Shown here: positions 20,072-29,579 of the stretch, piece by piece
Layout: every line of letters starts with the position of its first letter
Numbering within the stretch: position 1 is the first letter of the stretch
Source: Paenibacillus physcomitrellae
GTDB lineage: Bacteria; Bacillota; Bacilli; Paenibacillales; Paenibacillaceae
Assembly (NCBI RefSeq): GCF_002240225.1
Contig: NZ_CP022584.1
Coordinates: forward strand, 3,332,594 to 3,396,593
Reading direction: 5' to 3'
Length of the DNA stretch: 64,000 nt
Translations under genes and position numbers: made by a program
The notes under the pieces: generated by a model
What the model was told of the DNA's origin: nothing
Seen by the model: only the letters and a program-made list of their open reading frames with translations
Databases searched by the model: none

Positions 20072-20338
20072 CTACAGGACGCCTTTTTCCTTCTTGAACG
20101 CCTCGGCAAACTCGCCCAGATCCGGTCTGTCCCGGAAATTGATCGTATTGCCGTCGGGAAAGATCACGGCAAATTCATAAAGCATTTCATGTTTATCTAT
20201 GGCATTTTTGCCTTCCGAAAACCCCAGCTCATTGATCGGGTGCCTGTGAAGCTCGCTGCCGTTTTGACCGTAAGTCACAAAATGGCCGTCGGCAATTTCA
20301 TAACGCATGTTGTGAAGTTGAATTGATTTCTTCTCCAT
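20072..20338 (-). CDS. Small hypothetical protein
   Basis: I do not recognise this family. The 88 residues start at an ATG with GGAGGG about 10 bases upstream (MEKKSIQLHNMRYEIADGHF); the frame is open further back but without a better start. The protein is soluble, charged, has no cysteine and no membrane helix. It has an alternating hydrophobic pattern suggestive of beta strands (YEFAVIFPDGNTINF) and a helical Lys-rich C-terminus. It is a single gene converging on the UPF0210 gene. Confidence 0.6.
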   Translation of the reverse strand: MEKKSIQLHNMRYEIADGHFVTYGQNGSELHRHPINELGFSEGKNAIDKHEMLYEFAVIFPDGNTINFRDRPDLGEFAEAFKKEKGVL

Positions 20339-20489
20339 CGGAAAAACCCTCCAATCTGCAAAATAATCTCTATTACTATTTACCACGTTCAATAGATATA
20401 AACATAAATGGCGAAATCCTGACTTATTTCAAAAAACATGTCTTCAATCTCAATTTTAAAATAGGAAAATTAAGATTAGCGTCGAATCC

Positions 20490-20517
20490 TTGTTAGGAAT
20501 GCTTAATTCCTTATAGG
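20490..20517 (+). promoter_or_regulatory. Weak sigma-A promoter candidate with internal dyad before the GGDEF/EAL gene
   Basis: TTGTTA (20490-20495) and TATAGG (20512-20517) are 16 bases apart, about 93 bases before the GTG start. The spacer contains the perfect dyad AGGAAT-GCTTA-ATTCCT (20495-20511), which could be an operator. Both hexamers match the consensus only moderately. Confidence 0.3.
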
Positions 20518-20609
20518 ACAACATTTACCCGTATATACACGGTTAGGTTATATTTAACCATTTTTAACAACTTTGCTATCGCATAACGGACAAGGAGAGG
20601 AAGTGTATC

Positions 20610-23417
20610 GTGAAGGACCAGACCAGGTATTCTCGACTTGCGAATATAACCAAGATGATCAACACCAAGCTGGAGCTCCGGGAGATGCTGCAGTATGTTA
20701 CAACAGCTATATCGGAAGAGATCGTACAATGCGATTCCGTCGGGATCTATTTGCCGGAAGAGGACGGAAGCTTCAGAGGGTATGTAGGCAAGCCTGAGCT
20801 GATTAACGGCATGTCGCTTGATATGCACGTCATTGATACGAACTATGATCTGCTTGCCAAAGAGGTCATCGAAACGCAGAAAGTGATTTATATTCCGGAT
20901 ACCTCCGAGGACAGCCGTCCCGACCCGCGGGCGGTACAGGGGTTTCAGATCAAATCGCTGCTGGCGCTGCCGATCAGTTACGAGCAAGAGCTGTACGGAC
21001 TTGTCTTCCTGTTTGACTACGGCAGCCCTATGAATTTAACCGAATCCGAGATTCAGAGCGTTGAAGCGTACGTGAATATGGCAGCGGTTGCGATCCGGAA
21101 TGCCAAGAACCTGACCCACAAGGAGAACCTGCTCGCCGAGAAGCAGATGCTGCTCGATTTGACGCGTGACTTGTCGCTGTCCTCCAACATGCAGGAGGTG
21201 CTCGACAACTGTTTTTCCTATGTAGGCAGAGTACTCAAAAATTTCAACCCGGCCGTTCATCTGGTTGACCCGCTCGCCGAGCGGTCCATCCTGCCGGTCC
21301 GGTTAAGCAAGGACAGCGACTGGACGCAGGAAGACTGGATGGCTACCCATCAGGCGGTCCAGTTCGATATGAGTAACGATGCGCTGTTTCAGGAAGTGAT
21401 GCGCACCAAGAAAGCCCTGCTTGTCTACGACGTCATGCAGGACGAGCGTCCCAACCATGAAATGTGCAGGAAGTTTGGCATCACGGCTATGTACCTGTTC
21501 CCGCTGATCTCCATGGGCGAAGTGCTCGGCGTCATCGCCGTGGTGGACTTCGAGAAGAAGGAGCGGGTTTATTCGGATGCCGACATCCAGCTGGCGCAGT
21601 CTATTGTAGATGCCACGGCATCCACCATCTCCAATCTGCTCTACCGGGAGAAGCAGGAAGTAATCATTGAGGACCGCACGATGGAGGTCCGCGCCAAGAA
21701 CAAGGAGCTGGAAATGGTGGTCACCGAGCTTCGCCAGATCAGCCGCGAGCGCGAACTGATTCTGAACTCGGCGGGCGAGGGGATTTTTGGCCTTGATCTG
21801 GAAGGCAATATCACCTTCTGCAACCCGGCGGCTGAGAATATGCTCGGATTTGAGAAAGACGAGCTGATCGGCCAGTGTTACCATTTGATTTTTGGAGGGA
21901 AGAATCTCGACCTGCTCAAATTCTCAGCCTCGGCTAATCGCAGCTGGAACAACTTCCATCTGGAGGAATCGTTCTTCCGCAAAGACGGCACGGAGCTTCC
22001 GGTCGAATATGTTATTTCCTCCATCCATGAGGGCGACCGGATCGTCGGCGATGTAGTGACCTTCAAGGACATTACGCAGAGAAGGCAGATGGAGGAGGAA
22101 ATCCGCTATCACGCTTATTTCGACAGTGTTACCGATTTGCCGAACCGCGTGCTGCTGAAGGACCGGCTGAACCAGGGCATTACTTATGCCCAGGTCGACG
22201 GGGGCAAGCTGGCGCTGCTGTATCTGGATTTGGACCGCTTTAAGCTTCTCAATGATACGCTTGGACATACTTCCGGGGATCATCTGCTCCGGGAAGTCGC
22301 CCTGCGGCTCAGCTCCTGCGTGCCCAAGAATGCCACCGTCTCCCGTCAGGGGGGTGACGAATTTACGGTGTTCCTGCCGGATACCGGAGGCAAGCGGGAG
22401 GTGCTCCGCATCGTCAACCAGGTGATCACTGCCTTCTCCAAACCTTTTTATTTGGGGGAGAACGAGATTTTTATTACGGCCAGCGTTGGAATCAGTATGT
22501 TCCCGGAGAATGGCGAAAGCAGCGAAGAGCTGATCAAGAACGCCGACACGGCCATGTACAAAGCGAAGGAAATGTCCGGGAACAGCTATCACTTCTTCAG
22601 CACCGGCATGGATACGCGTGCGTTCGAAATCGTTAAATATGAGAATGCGCTGTACAAGGCGCTGGACAATAACGAAATCGAAATTTACTACCAGCCGCAA
22701 ATCGACTATCGGGATCGGACTCTTGTCGGGGTCGAGGCGCTGGTCCGCTGGAATCATCCGACGGAAGGGCTGATCTCGCCTGATGACTTTATTCCGATTG
22801 CCGAAGAAACGGGCCTGATTATCCCGATCGGGGAATGGGTGCTCAAGAATGCCTGCAAGCAGCTAAAGAAATGGCATGATATGGGCGGCCCGCCGATCAG
22901 CGTGTCCGTTAATCTGTCCGTCCGTCAATTTGAGCAGAACAACCTGTTCTCGACCGTCAAGAGCATTTTGAAGAAGATCAATTTGTGCCCGAGTTATTTG
23001 CATCTGGAGCTGACCGAGAACCAAATTATCAAGAACACCGAAATTACACTGAAGACGATGGAGCAGCTGCTGGACCTTGGTGTGAAGATCGCCATTGATG
23101 ACTTCGGCACCGGTTATTCCTCGCTTGGTTATTTGAAGAACTTCCCGATCAGCACGCTCAAGATCGACAAATCCTTTGTTCAGGACCTGGGAAAAAGCGA
23201 TGTAACCGCCATTACGAATACCATTATTACGCTGGCTCAAAACCTGAATCTGAGCGTGATTGCAGAAGGAGTAGAAACCTTGGAGCAGGCCGAGTTCCTG
23301 TCCGCCCGGGACTGCTTCCTGATGCAGGGCTATTATTTCGGCAGTCCGATGACAGCGGACAAAATCGCCCGTGATTATTTGACTCTTTCCCCGGCTGAGA
23401 AGGGGATCTCATATTAA
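20610..23417 (+). CDS. GAF-GAF-PAS-GGDEF-EAL cyclic-di-GMP enzyme
   Basis: A 935-residue signalling protein without membrane helices, starting at GTG behind AAGGAGAGG. Order: GAF-like domain at about residues 18-165, a second at about 185-350, a linking helix, PAS at about 381-500 ([20 protein letters not shown]), GGDEF with intact motif at 581-585, and EAL with the EAL residues at 709-711. Key EAL residues are visible in DDFGTGYSS and IAEGVET, so both the cyclase and phosphodiesterase appear competent. The RxxD inhibitory site that normally lies just before GGDEF is absent (KNATVSRQ), so product inhibition at that site is unlikely. Cytosolic GAF/PAS sensing suggests redox, haem or small-ligand input (inference). 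Confidence 0.93.
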   Translation: MKDQTRYSRLANITKMINTKLELREMLQYVTTAISEEIVQCDSVGIYLPEEDGSFRGYVGKPELINGMSLDMHVIDTNYDLLAKEVIETQKVIYIPDTSEDSRPDPRAVQGFQIKSLLALPISYEQELYGLVFLFDYGSPMNLTESEIQSVEAYVNMAAVAIRNAKNLTHKENLLAEKQMLLDLTRDLSLSSNMQEVLDNCFSYVGRVLKNFNPAVHLVDPLAERSILPVRLSKDSDWTQEDWMATHQAVQFDMSNDALFQEVMRTKKALLVYDVMQDERPNHEMCRKFGITAMYLFPLISMGEVLGVIAVVDFEKKERVYSDADIQLAQSIVDATASTISNLLYREKQEVIIEDRTMEVRAKNKELEMVVTELRQISRERELILNSAGEGIFGLDLEGNITFCNPAAENMLGFEKDELIGQCYHLIFGGKNLDLLKFSASANRSWNNFHLEESFFRKDGTELPVEYVISSIHEGDRIVGDVVTFKDITQRRQMEEEIRYHAYFDSVTDLPNRVLLKDRLNQGITYAQVDGGKLALLYLDLDRFKLLNDTLGHTSGDHLLREVALRLSSCVPKNATVSRQGGDEFTVFLPDTGGKREVLRIVNQVITAFSKPFYLGENEIFITASVGISMFPENGESSEELIKNADTAMYKAKEMSGNSYHFFSTGMDTRAFEIVKYENALYKALDNNEIEIYYQPQIDYRDRTLVGVEALVRWNHPTEGLISPDDFIPIAEETGLIIPIGEWVLKNACKQLKKWHDMGGPPISVSVNLSVRQFEQNNLFSTVKSILKKINLCPSYLHLELTENQIIKNTEITLKTMEQLLDLGVKIAIDDFGTGYSSLGYLKNFPISTLKIDKSFVQDLGKSDVTAITNTIITLAQNLNLSVIAEGVETLEQAEFLSARDCFLMQGYYFGSPMTADKIARDYLTLSPAEKGISY

Positions 23418-23448
23418 ATTCCAACTATCTGGAGGCTAAGAAACGATT

Positions 23449-25098
23449 ATGAAAGCAGCTCGTTATGTACTGGAGTATTTGAAGAACAGTGGAGTAAAAT
23501 ATATTTTTGGCATTCCGGCCGGGTCGGTCAACGTGATCTTTGACGAGCTTTACGATATGCCTGAGATTACGCCGATCATAACCAAACATGAAGGGGCGGC
23601 TTCCTATATGGCGGCTGCTTATGCCAAATATGCGAACAAGCTCAGCGTTTGCATCGGCTGCAGCGGCCCAGGCGGCACCAATCTGGTGACCGGAGCGGCC
23701 AACGCGATGCGCGAGCATCTGCCGGTGCTCTTCATCACCGGGGCCGTGCCAATGAACACGGTGGGATTGAACGCTTCGCAGGAGCTGGATGCGGCGCCGA
23801 TCTTTGCGCCGGTTACCAAATACAGCGTCCGCGTCAGCGAGTCCAAAGATGTGCTGGCCGAAGTAGCCAAAGCGGTGGAAACCGCCGTATCCGGCGTACC
23901 GGGCCCGGTACACGTTGCGCTGCCGATTGATGTGCAGGCCGGACAGGTAGAGCATGCGGAGCTTCCGGCGCCTGCCGTCAGAACGCCGCTTGTGCCGGAT
24001 GCGGACACGATCAAACGAGTAGCCGAAGAGCTGGTGAAGCGCAAGGACGGCATCATTATGGCCGGACAGGGCATTCGCGGTTCGGTTGACAAGCTGGTTG
24101 AACTGGCCGAGCTGCTGAACTGGCCGATCGTAACAACTCCGGTGGCGAAAGGATATCTGACGGAGGATCATCCGCTGAATGCCGGCGTGTTTGGTTTTGC
24201 CGGTCATGAATCCGCTTCGAACCTGATCAATACGGAAGTTCCTAACCAGACGCTGCTGGTGATTGGTTCGAGCCTGGGGGAAACGGCTACCAACAACTAC
24301 AACGCCAATCTGAACAAAGGACGGTTCACCATACAAATGGACTTTGATCCGTCGGTGTTCGGCCGAAAATATCAGGTGGATATTCCGGTGCTGGGCGATA
24401 TTAACCTCAGCCTGCTGTTCCTGATTGACGAGCTCCGCACCCTGGGTCTGGAGCAGAAGGGACAAAACGAGCTGCGGAAAGTGGAGAAGCCGGAGCCTTA
24501 TGTACTGACGAAGGAATATAATACAAAAAATGTGTTCACGGCGCTGCAAACCGGTCTGCCGGTCAACACCCGGTACACGGTGGATATTGGCGAATTCATG
24601 TCTTACGTGATTCATTATATGCGTGTGGTAGACCGCCACAGCTTTGATATCAACGTGCATTTCGGCGCGATGGGCAGCGGCATCAGCTCTGCTATCGGCG
24701 CTAAGCTGGCCGATCCGGAGCGGCCGGTAGTCAGTCTGACGGGTGACGGCTGTTTCTTCATGCACGGCATGGAAGTGCTGACCGCCAAAGAATACAATCT
24801 GCCGATCCTGTTCGTCGTGATGAACAACGCCCGGCTCGGCATGGTTTACCACGGTCATAATCTGCAGTACAAACGCACGCACGCTTCGTTCGATCAGCAG
24901 GAGACGAATATTGCAGCGATGGCCGCGGCCATGGGACTGCCGAGCTTCCGGGTGAGCAGCCTGGAAGACTTGAACGATGAATTCCTGCAAGGTTTCGCTG
25001 ATCTGAAAGGCCCAGCCGTGCTGGAAATCGCCTTGAAGGATGACAGCACCCCGCCAATGGGCGACCGCGTGAAGTTCCTGTCCTCGTTTGGGAAATAG
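23449..25098 (+). CDS. Thiamine-diphosphate-dependent enzyme, acetolactate-synthase-like
   Basis: A 549-residue member of the acetohydroxyacid synthase/benzoylformate decarboxylase superfamily. The catalytic glutamate is Glu48 in TKHEGAASYMA. The diphosphate-binding motif begins at GDG (residues 433-435, TGDGCFF) and ends at the NN near residue 458 (VVMNNARLGMV). The three domains are complete. It lacks an adjacent ilvN regulatory subunit and valine-pathway neighbours, so a catabolic or specialised decarboxylase or carboligase role is as likely as acetolactate synthesis. It follows the cyclic-di-GMP gene after 31 bases with no terminator, so the two are probably co-transcribed. Confidence 0.88.
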   Translation: MKAARYVLEYLKNSGVKYIFGIPAGSVNVIFDELYDMPEITPIITKHEGAASYMAAAYAKYANKLSVCIGCSGPGGTNLVTGAANAMREHLPVLFITGAVPMNTVGLNASQELDAAPIFAPVTKYSVRVSESKDVLAEVAKAVETAVSGVPGPVHVALPIDVQAGQVEHAELPAPAVRTPLVPDADTIKRVAEELVKRKDGIIMAGQGIRGSVDKLVELAELLNWPIVTTPVAKGYLTEDHPLNAGVFGFAGHESASNLINTEVPNQTLLVIGSSLGETATNNYNANLNKGRFTIQMDFDPSVFGRKYQVDIPVLGDINLSLLFLIDELRTLGLEQKGQNELRKVEKPEPYVLTKEYNTKNVFTALQTGLPVNTRYTVDIGEFMSYVIHYMRVVDRHSFDINVHFGAMGSGISSAIGAKLADPERPVVSLTGDGCFFMHGMEVLTAKEYNLPILFVVMNNARLGMVYHGHNLQYKRTHASFDQQETNIAAMAAAMGLPSFRVSSLEDLNDEFLQGFADLKGPAVLEIALKDDSTPPMGDRVKFLSSFGK

Positions 25099-25218
25099 GA
25101 GCAGGAGCTGTGCGAGCCGATTAGCGGTTGCGTTCGCAGAGCCGGGACTAGGCTCAAGGCTCAAGGTTAGCAAGTATCCAATAGAAACATGCATAATAGG
25201 CTAGGCCAAGCTAGGCCA

Positions 25219-25250
25219 AGCGCCAGGGAGTCTCCTGGCGCTTTTTCTTT
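25219..25250 (+). terminator. Terminator after the thiamine-diphosphate enzyme gene
   Basis: AGCGCCAGG pairs with CCTGGCGCT around a 7-base loop and is followed by TTTTTCTTT. The stem is preceded by a tandem copy of CTAGGCCAAG (25201-25220), which has no obvious function. Confidence 0.85.
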
Positions 25251-25411
25251 TAGGGGGCAGTTGAGCTTCTTGTATACGGATAACATGCGGTAAAGGATAG
25301 GAGTGTGTAGTATGCTGGGCTAATTCCAGCACCAGTTGATTACATAACTCGTAATGTAATGTTATTTGACCTGAGGTTAATGAAAATTTCCTGTTTATTT
25401 GCGAAAAAGGC

Positions 25412-25440
25412 TTGACTGCACGTCAGGTTTGCCTAATAAT
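25412..25440 (+). promoter_or_regulatory. Sigma-A promoter of the DUF2294 gene
   Basis: TTGACT (25412-25417) and AATAAT (25435-25440) are 17 bases apart; each hexamer matches the consensus at 5 of 6 positions. It is 75 bases upstream of the start codon. A small dyad TGAC-TGCAC-GTCA overlaps the -35 and could bind a regulator. The rest of the 25251-25411 gap shows nothing recognisable. Confidence 0.6.
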
Positions 25441-25514
25441 AAGACTCATATTAAGCGTCTTTCATAGATACACCCAAAGTTGTGATAGGTTTTCTTACAT
25501 GGAAGGGTGCGAGG

Positions 25515-25892
25515 ATGATGATATGTGCCGGCGATTTTAAGCAGGAGATTCTGAGGATTTACAACGCGATAAACAAGAAAATGTTTAACGCCGGTGTGAA
25601 ACAGCAGAAGGTCGATTTTGTCGGCAATAAGATCATTATTCTTTCAAAGAATGCCAGGGTGCCTGTTTTGAAGGTTCTCGATGAAAGCCATCGTCAAGCC
25701 ACCCTCCAGCTGGATCATCTGCTCTTTCAGTTGTTAAAGCAGGAAATCAAGGAAGAATTGAGGAAGCAATTCCAATTGAATACCGTCACCGTGCTCAAAG
25801 ACTACGATACAGAGACCGAATTATCCGGTACGATCATTGTTCTTGAGCGTGACGTCGAAGATTATCTGAATGAACTCCCGGAACTCCGATAG
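25515..25892 (+). CDS. DUF2294-family protein
   Basis: A 125-residue soluble protein resembling the DUF2294 family: an N-terminal helix (FKQEILRIYNAINKKMF), a central strand (VDFVGNKIIIL), a helix-rich middle and the C-terminal VTVLKDYDTETELSGTIIVLE. The ATG at 25515 is preferred over a GTG at 25482 because GGAAGG lies 8-10 bases upstream. Members often sit near Na+ or bicarbonate transport genes, but no function is established that I know of. It has its own promoter and lies 183 bases before the importer operon. Confidence 0.7.
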   Translation: MMICAGDFKQEILRIYNAINKKMFNAGVKQQKVDFVGNKIIILSKNARVPVLKVLDESHRQATLQLDHLLFQLLKQEIKEELRKQFQLNTVTVLKDYDTETELSGTIIVLERDVEDYLNELPELR

Positions 25893-26075
25893 GAAGCAGC
25901 CTCAAGCCCGGACTTGATGTCTGATTTCTGGAGAGCTGGTTGATCGTCAGTTTGGAACCTGCCGCAGAGGTGCTATAGGCATTTTGCGTGCAGTGGACTG
26001 GACTGGCGATTTTTTATACTCATTTTTGGTATTTCAGAAAGAATTTCAAACTTATTTTCAGAGGAGGAGACAGGA

Positions 26076-26858
26076 ATGACCCACAAAATCGAGATTAAGG
26101 GCGTCAGTAAATGGTTTCGCAGAAACGGAGAAAATATCGCCGCCATGCAGGAGACCAACCTGCAGATCGAAGCGGGGCGTTTCGTCAGCATTATCGGGCC
26201 AAGCGGGTGCGGCAAGTCCACTTTGTTCAACATCATCGCCGGTCTGATGCCGCCGTCTTCGGGGCAGGTATTGGCGGACGGCGAGAACATCGTCGGCAAA
26301 GCCGGCCATGTCGGTTACATGCTGCAAAAGGATATGCTGCTTCCGTGGCGGACGATTCTGGACAACATCATTTTGGGCATGGAGGTCAGGGGAGTCCCTT
26401 ACAAGGAAGCCGCGAGCAGAGCGCTGCCCTTGATGGAGAAATACGGCCTCAAAGGGTTCGACAAGCATTACCCGAAGGAGCTGTCCGGCGGGATGCGCCA
26501 GCGGGCCGCGCTGCTGCGGACACTGCTGTACGACCGGGATATTATTTTGCTGGATGAGCCGTTTGGAGCTTTGGATGCTCAGACCCGCCTGACCATGCAG
26601 AACTGGCTGCTGCAAATTTGGGCCGATTTCGGTAAAACCGTCCTGTTCGTCACCCACGACATTGATGAAGCGATTTATCTGTCGGACGATATTTACGTCT
26701 TCTCCCCAAGGCCTGGACGGATCAAGTCCAAAATCACAGTTACGATGCCGCGGCCGCGCCATACCGAAGATATGACTTCCCCGGCGTTTATGGAACTCAA
26801 GCATCATCTGATGGATCTGCTATCGGCCGGTCACGAGGATGCGGAGCATATTTCATAA
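26076..26858 (+). CDS. ABC importer ATPase, SsuB/TauB type
   Basis: A 260-residue ATP-binding subunit of a nitrate/sulfonate/taurine-class importer. Walker A is GPSGCGKST (41-49), the signature is LSGGMRQR near 135 and Walker B is ILLDEP near 160 followed by FGALD. GAGGAGG precedes the ATG. It is the first gene of an operon with permease, binding protein, cysteine hydrolase and exporter. Confidence 0.92.
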   Translation: MTHKIEIKGVSKWFRRNGENIAAMQETNLQIEAGRFVSIIGPSGCGKSTLFNIIAGLMPPSSGQVLADGENIVGKAGHVGYMLQKDMLLPWRTILDNIILGMEVRGVPYKEAASRALPLMEKYGLKGFDKHYPKELSGGMRQRAALLRTLLYDRDIILLDEPFGALDAQTRLTMQNWLLQIWADFGKTVLFVTHDIDEAIYLSDDIYVFSPRPGRIKSKITVTMPRPRHTEDMTSPAFMELKHHLMDLLSAGHEDAEHIS

Positions 26859-26915
26859 GGATGGACCGTGGATTGTTAAACAGGATTTGTATAACGAACA
26901 AGAGGAGGAATTAAG

Positions 26916-27800
26916 ATGGAAACCGCACGTCAAGAAGCTTTTGTCATTCATACGGTTAAAGCTGTACCCCCGTCTGCTGAACCGGTGAAAACCTTGGAAC
27001 CCTCACCTGCTCCACTGATCCTGGACGAGGAGGCTTTGGCCCGCAAAAGGTCGCGCCGGATCACGATCGGCCGCCTGCTGGTGGCTGTATTGATCTTTGT
27101 GGTTTGGGAGCTGTTCACCCGTTTCGGCTGGATCGACAAATATTATTGGAGTTCGCCGAGCGCCATCGTCAAAACGATGTGGACGGGTTTGACCCAAGGG
27201 ACGCTGCTGGATGACATTGCTTATACCTCAGCTTCGACGGTCATTGGTTTTATTGCCGGTACGCTGTTTGGTTCTGCACTGGGCTTGTCCTTCTGGTGGT
27301 CCAGATCCTATGCCGGCATCAGTGAGCCGTATTTGATCATCCTTAACGCGCTGCCGAAGCTGGCCTTGGCTCCTGTCCTGGTGATCCTGCTCGGGATTGG
27401 CTTCTTCTCCAAGGTAGCGCTGGCTTTCTCGATGACGGTCGTCGTTTCGGCCCTCTCAGCTTACAGCGGTGTCAAAAGTGTCGATCCTGACATGGAAAAG
27501 CTCATGTACTCCCTGGGCTCCAAACGCCGCCAGGTGTTCGCCAAGGTGGTTGTTCCCTGGTCAATGCCGTGGATGATCAGCAGTCTGCGGATCAATATCG
27601 CCCTGGCGCTGGCCGGAGCCATCGTCGGCGAGTTCATCGCCTCCAGCAAAGGCGTCGGCCGGATGATCATGTATGCAGGTACGATCCTCGACATTAATCT
27701 GGTATGGGTGGGCGTCGTGGTGCTGTCGTTGTTGTCCATGGTCATGTATTGGGGAGTGGTTCTCCTCGAAAAATGGCTGGCCAAAGGCTTCGTGAAATAA
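26916..27800 (+). CDS. ABC importer permease, SsuC type
   Basis: A 294-residue membrane subunit with about six helices after a soluble N-terminal tail of roughly 45 residues rich in Pro and Glu. The cytoplasmic coupling loop is VDPDMEKLMYSLGSKRRQVF. The end (YWGVVLLEKWLAKGFVK) is typical of the family, and AGAGGAGG precedes the ATG. It acts with the ATPase upstream and the lipoprotein downstream. Confidence 0.92.
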   Translation: METARQEAFVIHTVKAVPPSAEPVKTLEPSPAPLILDEEALARKRSRRITIGRLLVAVLIFVVWELFTRFGWIDKYYWSSPSAIVKTMWTGLTQGTLLDDIAYTSASTVIGFIAGTLFGSALGLSFWWSRSYAGISEPYLIILNALPKLALAPVLVILLGIGFFSKVALAFSMTVVVSALSAYSGVKSVDPDMEKLMYSLGSKRRQVFAKVVVPWSMPWMISSLRINIALALAGAIVGEFIASSKGVGRMIMYAGTILDINLVWVGVVVLSLLSMVMYWGVVLLEKWLAKGFVK

Positions 27801-27860
27801 CCAGACGGCCTGCGGCTCTACTCAAAAACAAAAAAATCAAAAGGGATAGGGGAATCGGAT

Positions 27861-28901
27861 ATGAAGAGGAAAAAAAGAGTTGTACCGCTGCTGCTGCTTC
27901 TTGCAATAAGTATTGGGCTGTTGTCCGCCTGCGGCAACAAAGAGGCCGGGACAGCCGATGCCGCCGCTCCCGGGAATGGCAAGCTGAAGAAGATAGTCAT
28001 CGCCGAGCCGCTTCATTCAACCGGCTATCTGCCGCTGTATTTGGCGCAGCGGGAAGGTTATTTTGCCAAACAAGGGCTGGATGTGGAAGTGATTCAGGCT
28101 GCGGGCGGCGCGCATATCACGGCAGTAGTCAGTGGTGATGCTTGGGGCGTCATCGGCGGCGTGGAATCCAATGCGCTGGGTAATAAAAACAGCTCCGACC
28201 CGATCGTTTCGGTTGTGAACGCGGTCAATCGCGCTAACGTATATCTGGTTGCCAAGAAAGGACTGGCTCCGGCAGGCGATTCACCGGAACAAATGAAAGA
28301 GTTCCTGAAAGGTAAGAAGATCGCGGCTGGCCGTCATGGCGGTACGCCAAACCTGCTGACCCGCTACTATCTGATCAGCCTGGGACTGGATCCGGAGAAG
28401 GACGTAACGCTGCTTGAGCCGGCGGATGCTTCAACCGTGGTGACTATGGTTCAGCAGGGCGCAGCCGACATTGCCAATGGCGCCGAACCTCAAATCAGCG
28501 ATGGCGTAGCCAAAGGCGTATGGGATGAACCTTTTTACAAATTCCATGACCTTGGTGATTTCTCTTATTCCGTGCTCAGCGTCAAGAGATCCACGATTGA
28601 GAAGGACCCGGAGACGGTGCAAAAGTTCACGAATGCGATTCTGGAAGCCTTGAAGACTGTGCAGTCCGATAAAGAGCTGGCGACCAAAGACCTGAAAGCC
28701 GAATTCCCTACGCTGTCGGATGACGCGATTAAAGCCTCGATGGACCGGGCCTATGCGGATAACCTGTGGAGCCTGGACGGGCAGATTTCCGAAGCGGGCG
28801 TCAAGCAGGATATGGATGTAATGATCAAAACCGGGATCTATTCCGGAGATTACAGCTATGCGGATCTGGTGGATATGCAGTTTGTGAACCAAGCCAAATA
28901 A
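27861..28901 (+). CDS. ABC importer substrate-binding lipoprotein, SsuA/NMT1-like
   Basis: A 346-residue lipoprotein with lipobox LLSAC (lipidated Cys at about residue 22) and an NMT1/THI5-like fold: KIVIAEPLHSTGYLPLYLAQ, GYFAKQGLDVEV, GGAHITAVVSGDA and LKGKKIAAGRHGG. This class binds sulfonates, taurine, nitrate, pyrimidine precursors or aromatic compounds, and the exact ligand cannot be read from sequence. The hydrolase gene 45 bases downstream suggests the ligand carries a hydrolysable amide, ureido or carbamoyl bond (inference). Confidence 0.9.
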   Translation: MKRKKRVVPLLLLLAISIGLLSACGNKEAGTADAAAPGNGKLKKIVIAEPLHSTGYLPLYLAQREGYFAKQGLDVEVIQAAGGAHITAVVSGDAWGVIGGVESNALGNKNSSDPIVSVVNAVNRANVYLVAKKGLAPAGDSPEQMKEFLKGKKIAAGRHGGTPNLLTRYYLISLGLDPEKDVTLLEPADASTVVTMVQQGAADIANGAEPQISDGVAKGVWDEPFYKFHDLGDFSYSVLSVKRSTIEKDPETVQKFTNAILEALKTVQSDKELATKDLKAEFPTLSDDAIKASMDRAYADNLWSLDGQISEAGVKQDMDVMIKTGIYSGDYSYADLVDMQFVNQAK

Positions 28902-28946
28902 GAAATGGAATAATTCATATTAAATCCAATAACGAGGTGTGGGAAC

Positions 28947-29579
28947 ATGAAAACTTTGCAAGAGCTTGTAACGGAAAAGAAAGCCGCTGTTGTCATTGTT
29001 GATGTGCAAAATGATTACTGCCATCCGGAAGGTTCATTGGGCCAAAGGGGCGCCGATGTAAGCGGCGTAGCGGAGATGATGCCGAATCTGCACCGGCTGC
29101 TGGATAGTGCCAGAGCACACGAGGTGCCGCTGATCTTTATCCAGACCTTCCATGAGGACGCAACGGATTCGGAAGCCTGGAGAGAACGGTCCGCTGGCAA
29201 ATCCTCCAGCGTGTGCCGCAAAGGCAGCTGGGGGGCGGAATTTTACGAGGTAGAGCCTGCGCCGGGAGAAATCGTTGTGAATAAACACCGTTACAGCGCT
29301 TTTATCAACACTAGACTCGATACGATATTGCGCACGCTTGGCATTGAGACGCTGATCATGACGGGCGTGAGCACCAATGTGTGCGTGGAATCGACGGCCC
29401 GGGACGGCTATATGCTGGACTACCATATTGTGATGCTGAAGGATGCCTGTGCTTCGTATTCCCGGGAGGCGCATGACATGACGATGACCAATATCAGCGG
29501 TTACTTCGGTACCGTCACCGACACGAGCGAGGTTATTCAATTATGGGATTACAGCCGGGAAACAGCCGCGCTGCGCTGA
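28947..29579 (+). CDS. Cysteine hydrolase, isochorismatase superfamily
   Basis: A 210-residue hydrolase with the complete triad: Asp19 (VVIVDVQNDY), Lys113 (VVNKHRYSAF) and Cys146 (STNVCVESTARDG), including the usual residues before the active-site loop. With a cysteine nucleophile it should cleave C-N bonds, as in nicotinamidases, biuret hydrolases, ureidoacrylate and N-carbamoylsarcosine amidases, not the ether bond of isochorismate. The start ATG has GAGGTG about 8 bases upstream. It lies inside the importer operon and overlaps the exporter start, so it probably processes the imported compound. Confidence 0.9.
   Translation: MKTLQELVTEKKAAVVIVDVQNDYCHPEGSLGQRGADVSGVAEMMPNLHRLLDSARAHEVPLIFIQTFHEDATDSEAWRERSAGKSSSVCRKGSWGAEFYEVEPAPGEIVVNKHRYSAFINTRLDTILRTLGIETLIMTGVSTNVCVESTARDGYMLDYHIVMLKDACASYSREAHDMTMTNISGYFGTVTDTSEVIQLWDYSRETAALR

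Noticed and set aside
23425..25194. 589-codon minus-strand frame
   Set aside because: Antisense to the thiamine-diphosphate enzyme, which has all cofactor motifs; the opposite frame has none.
25201..25220. Tandem CTAGGCCAAG as an attachment site or operator
   Set aside because: Only two 10-base copies directly before a terminator stem; no integrase or mobile gene nearby.
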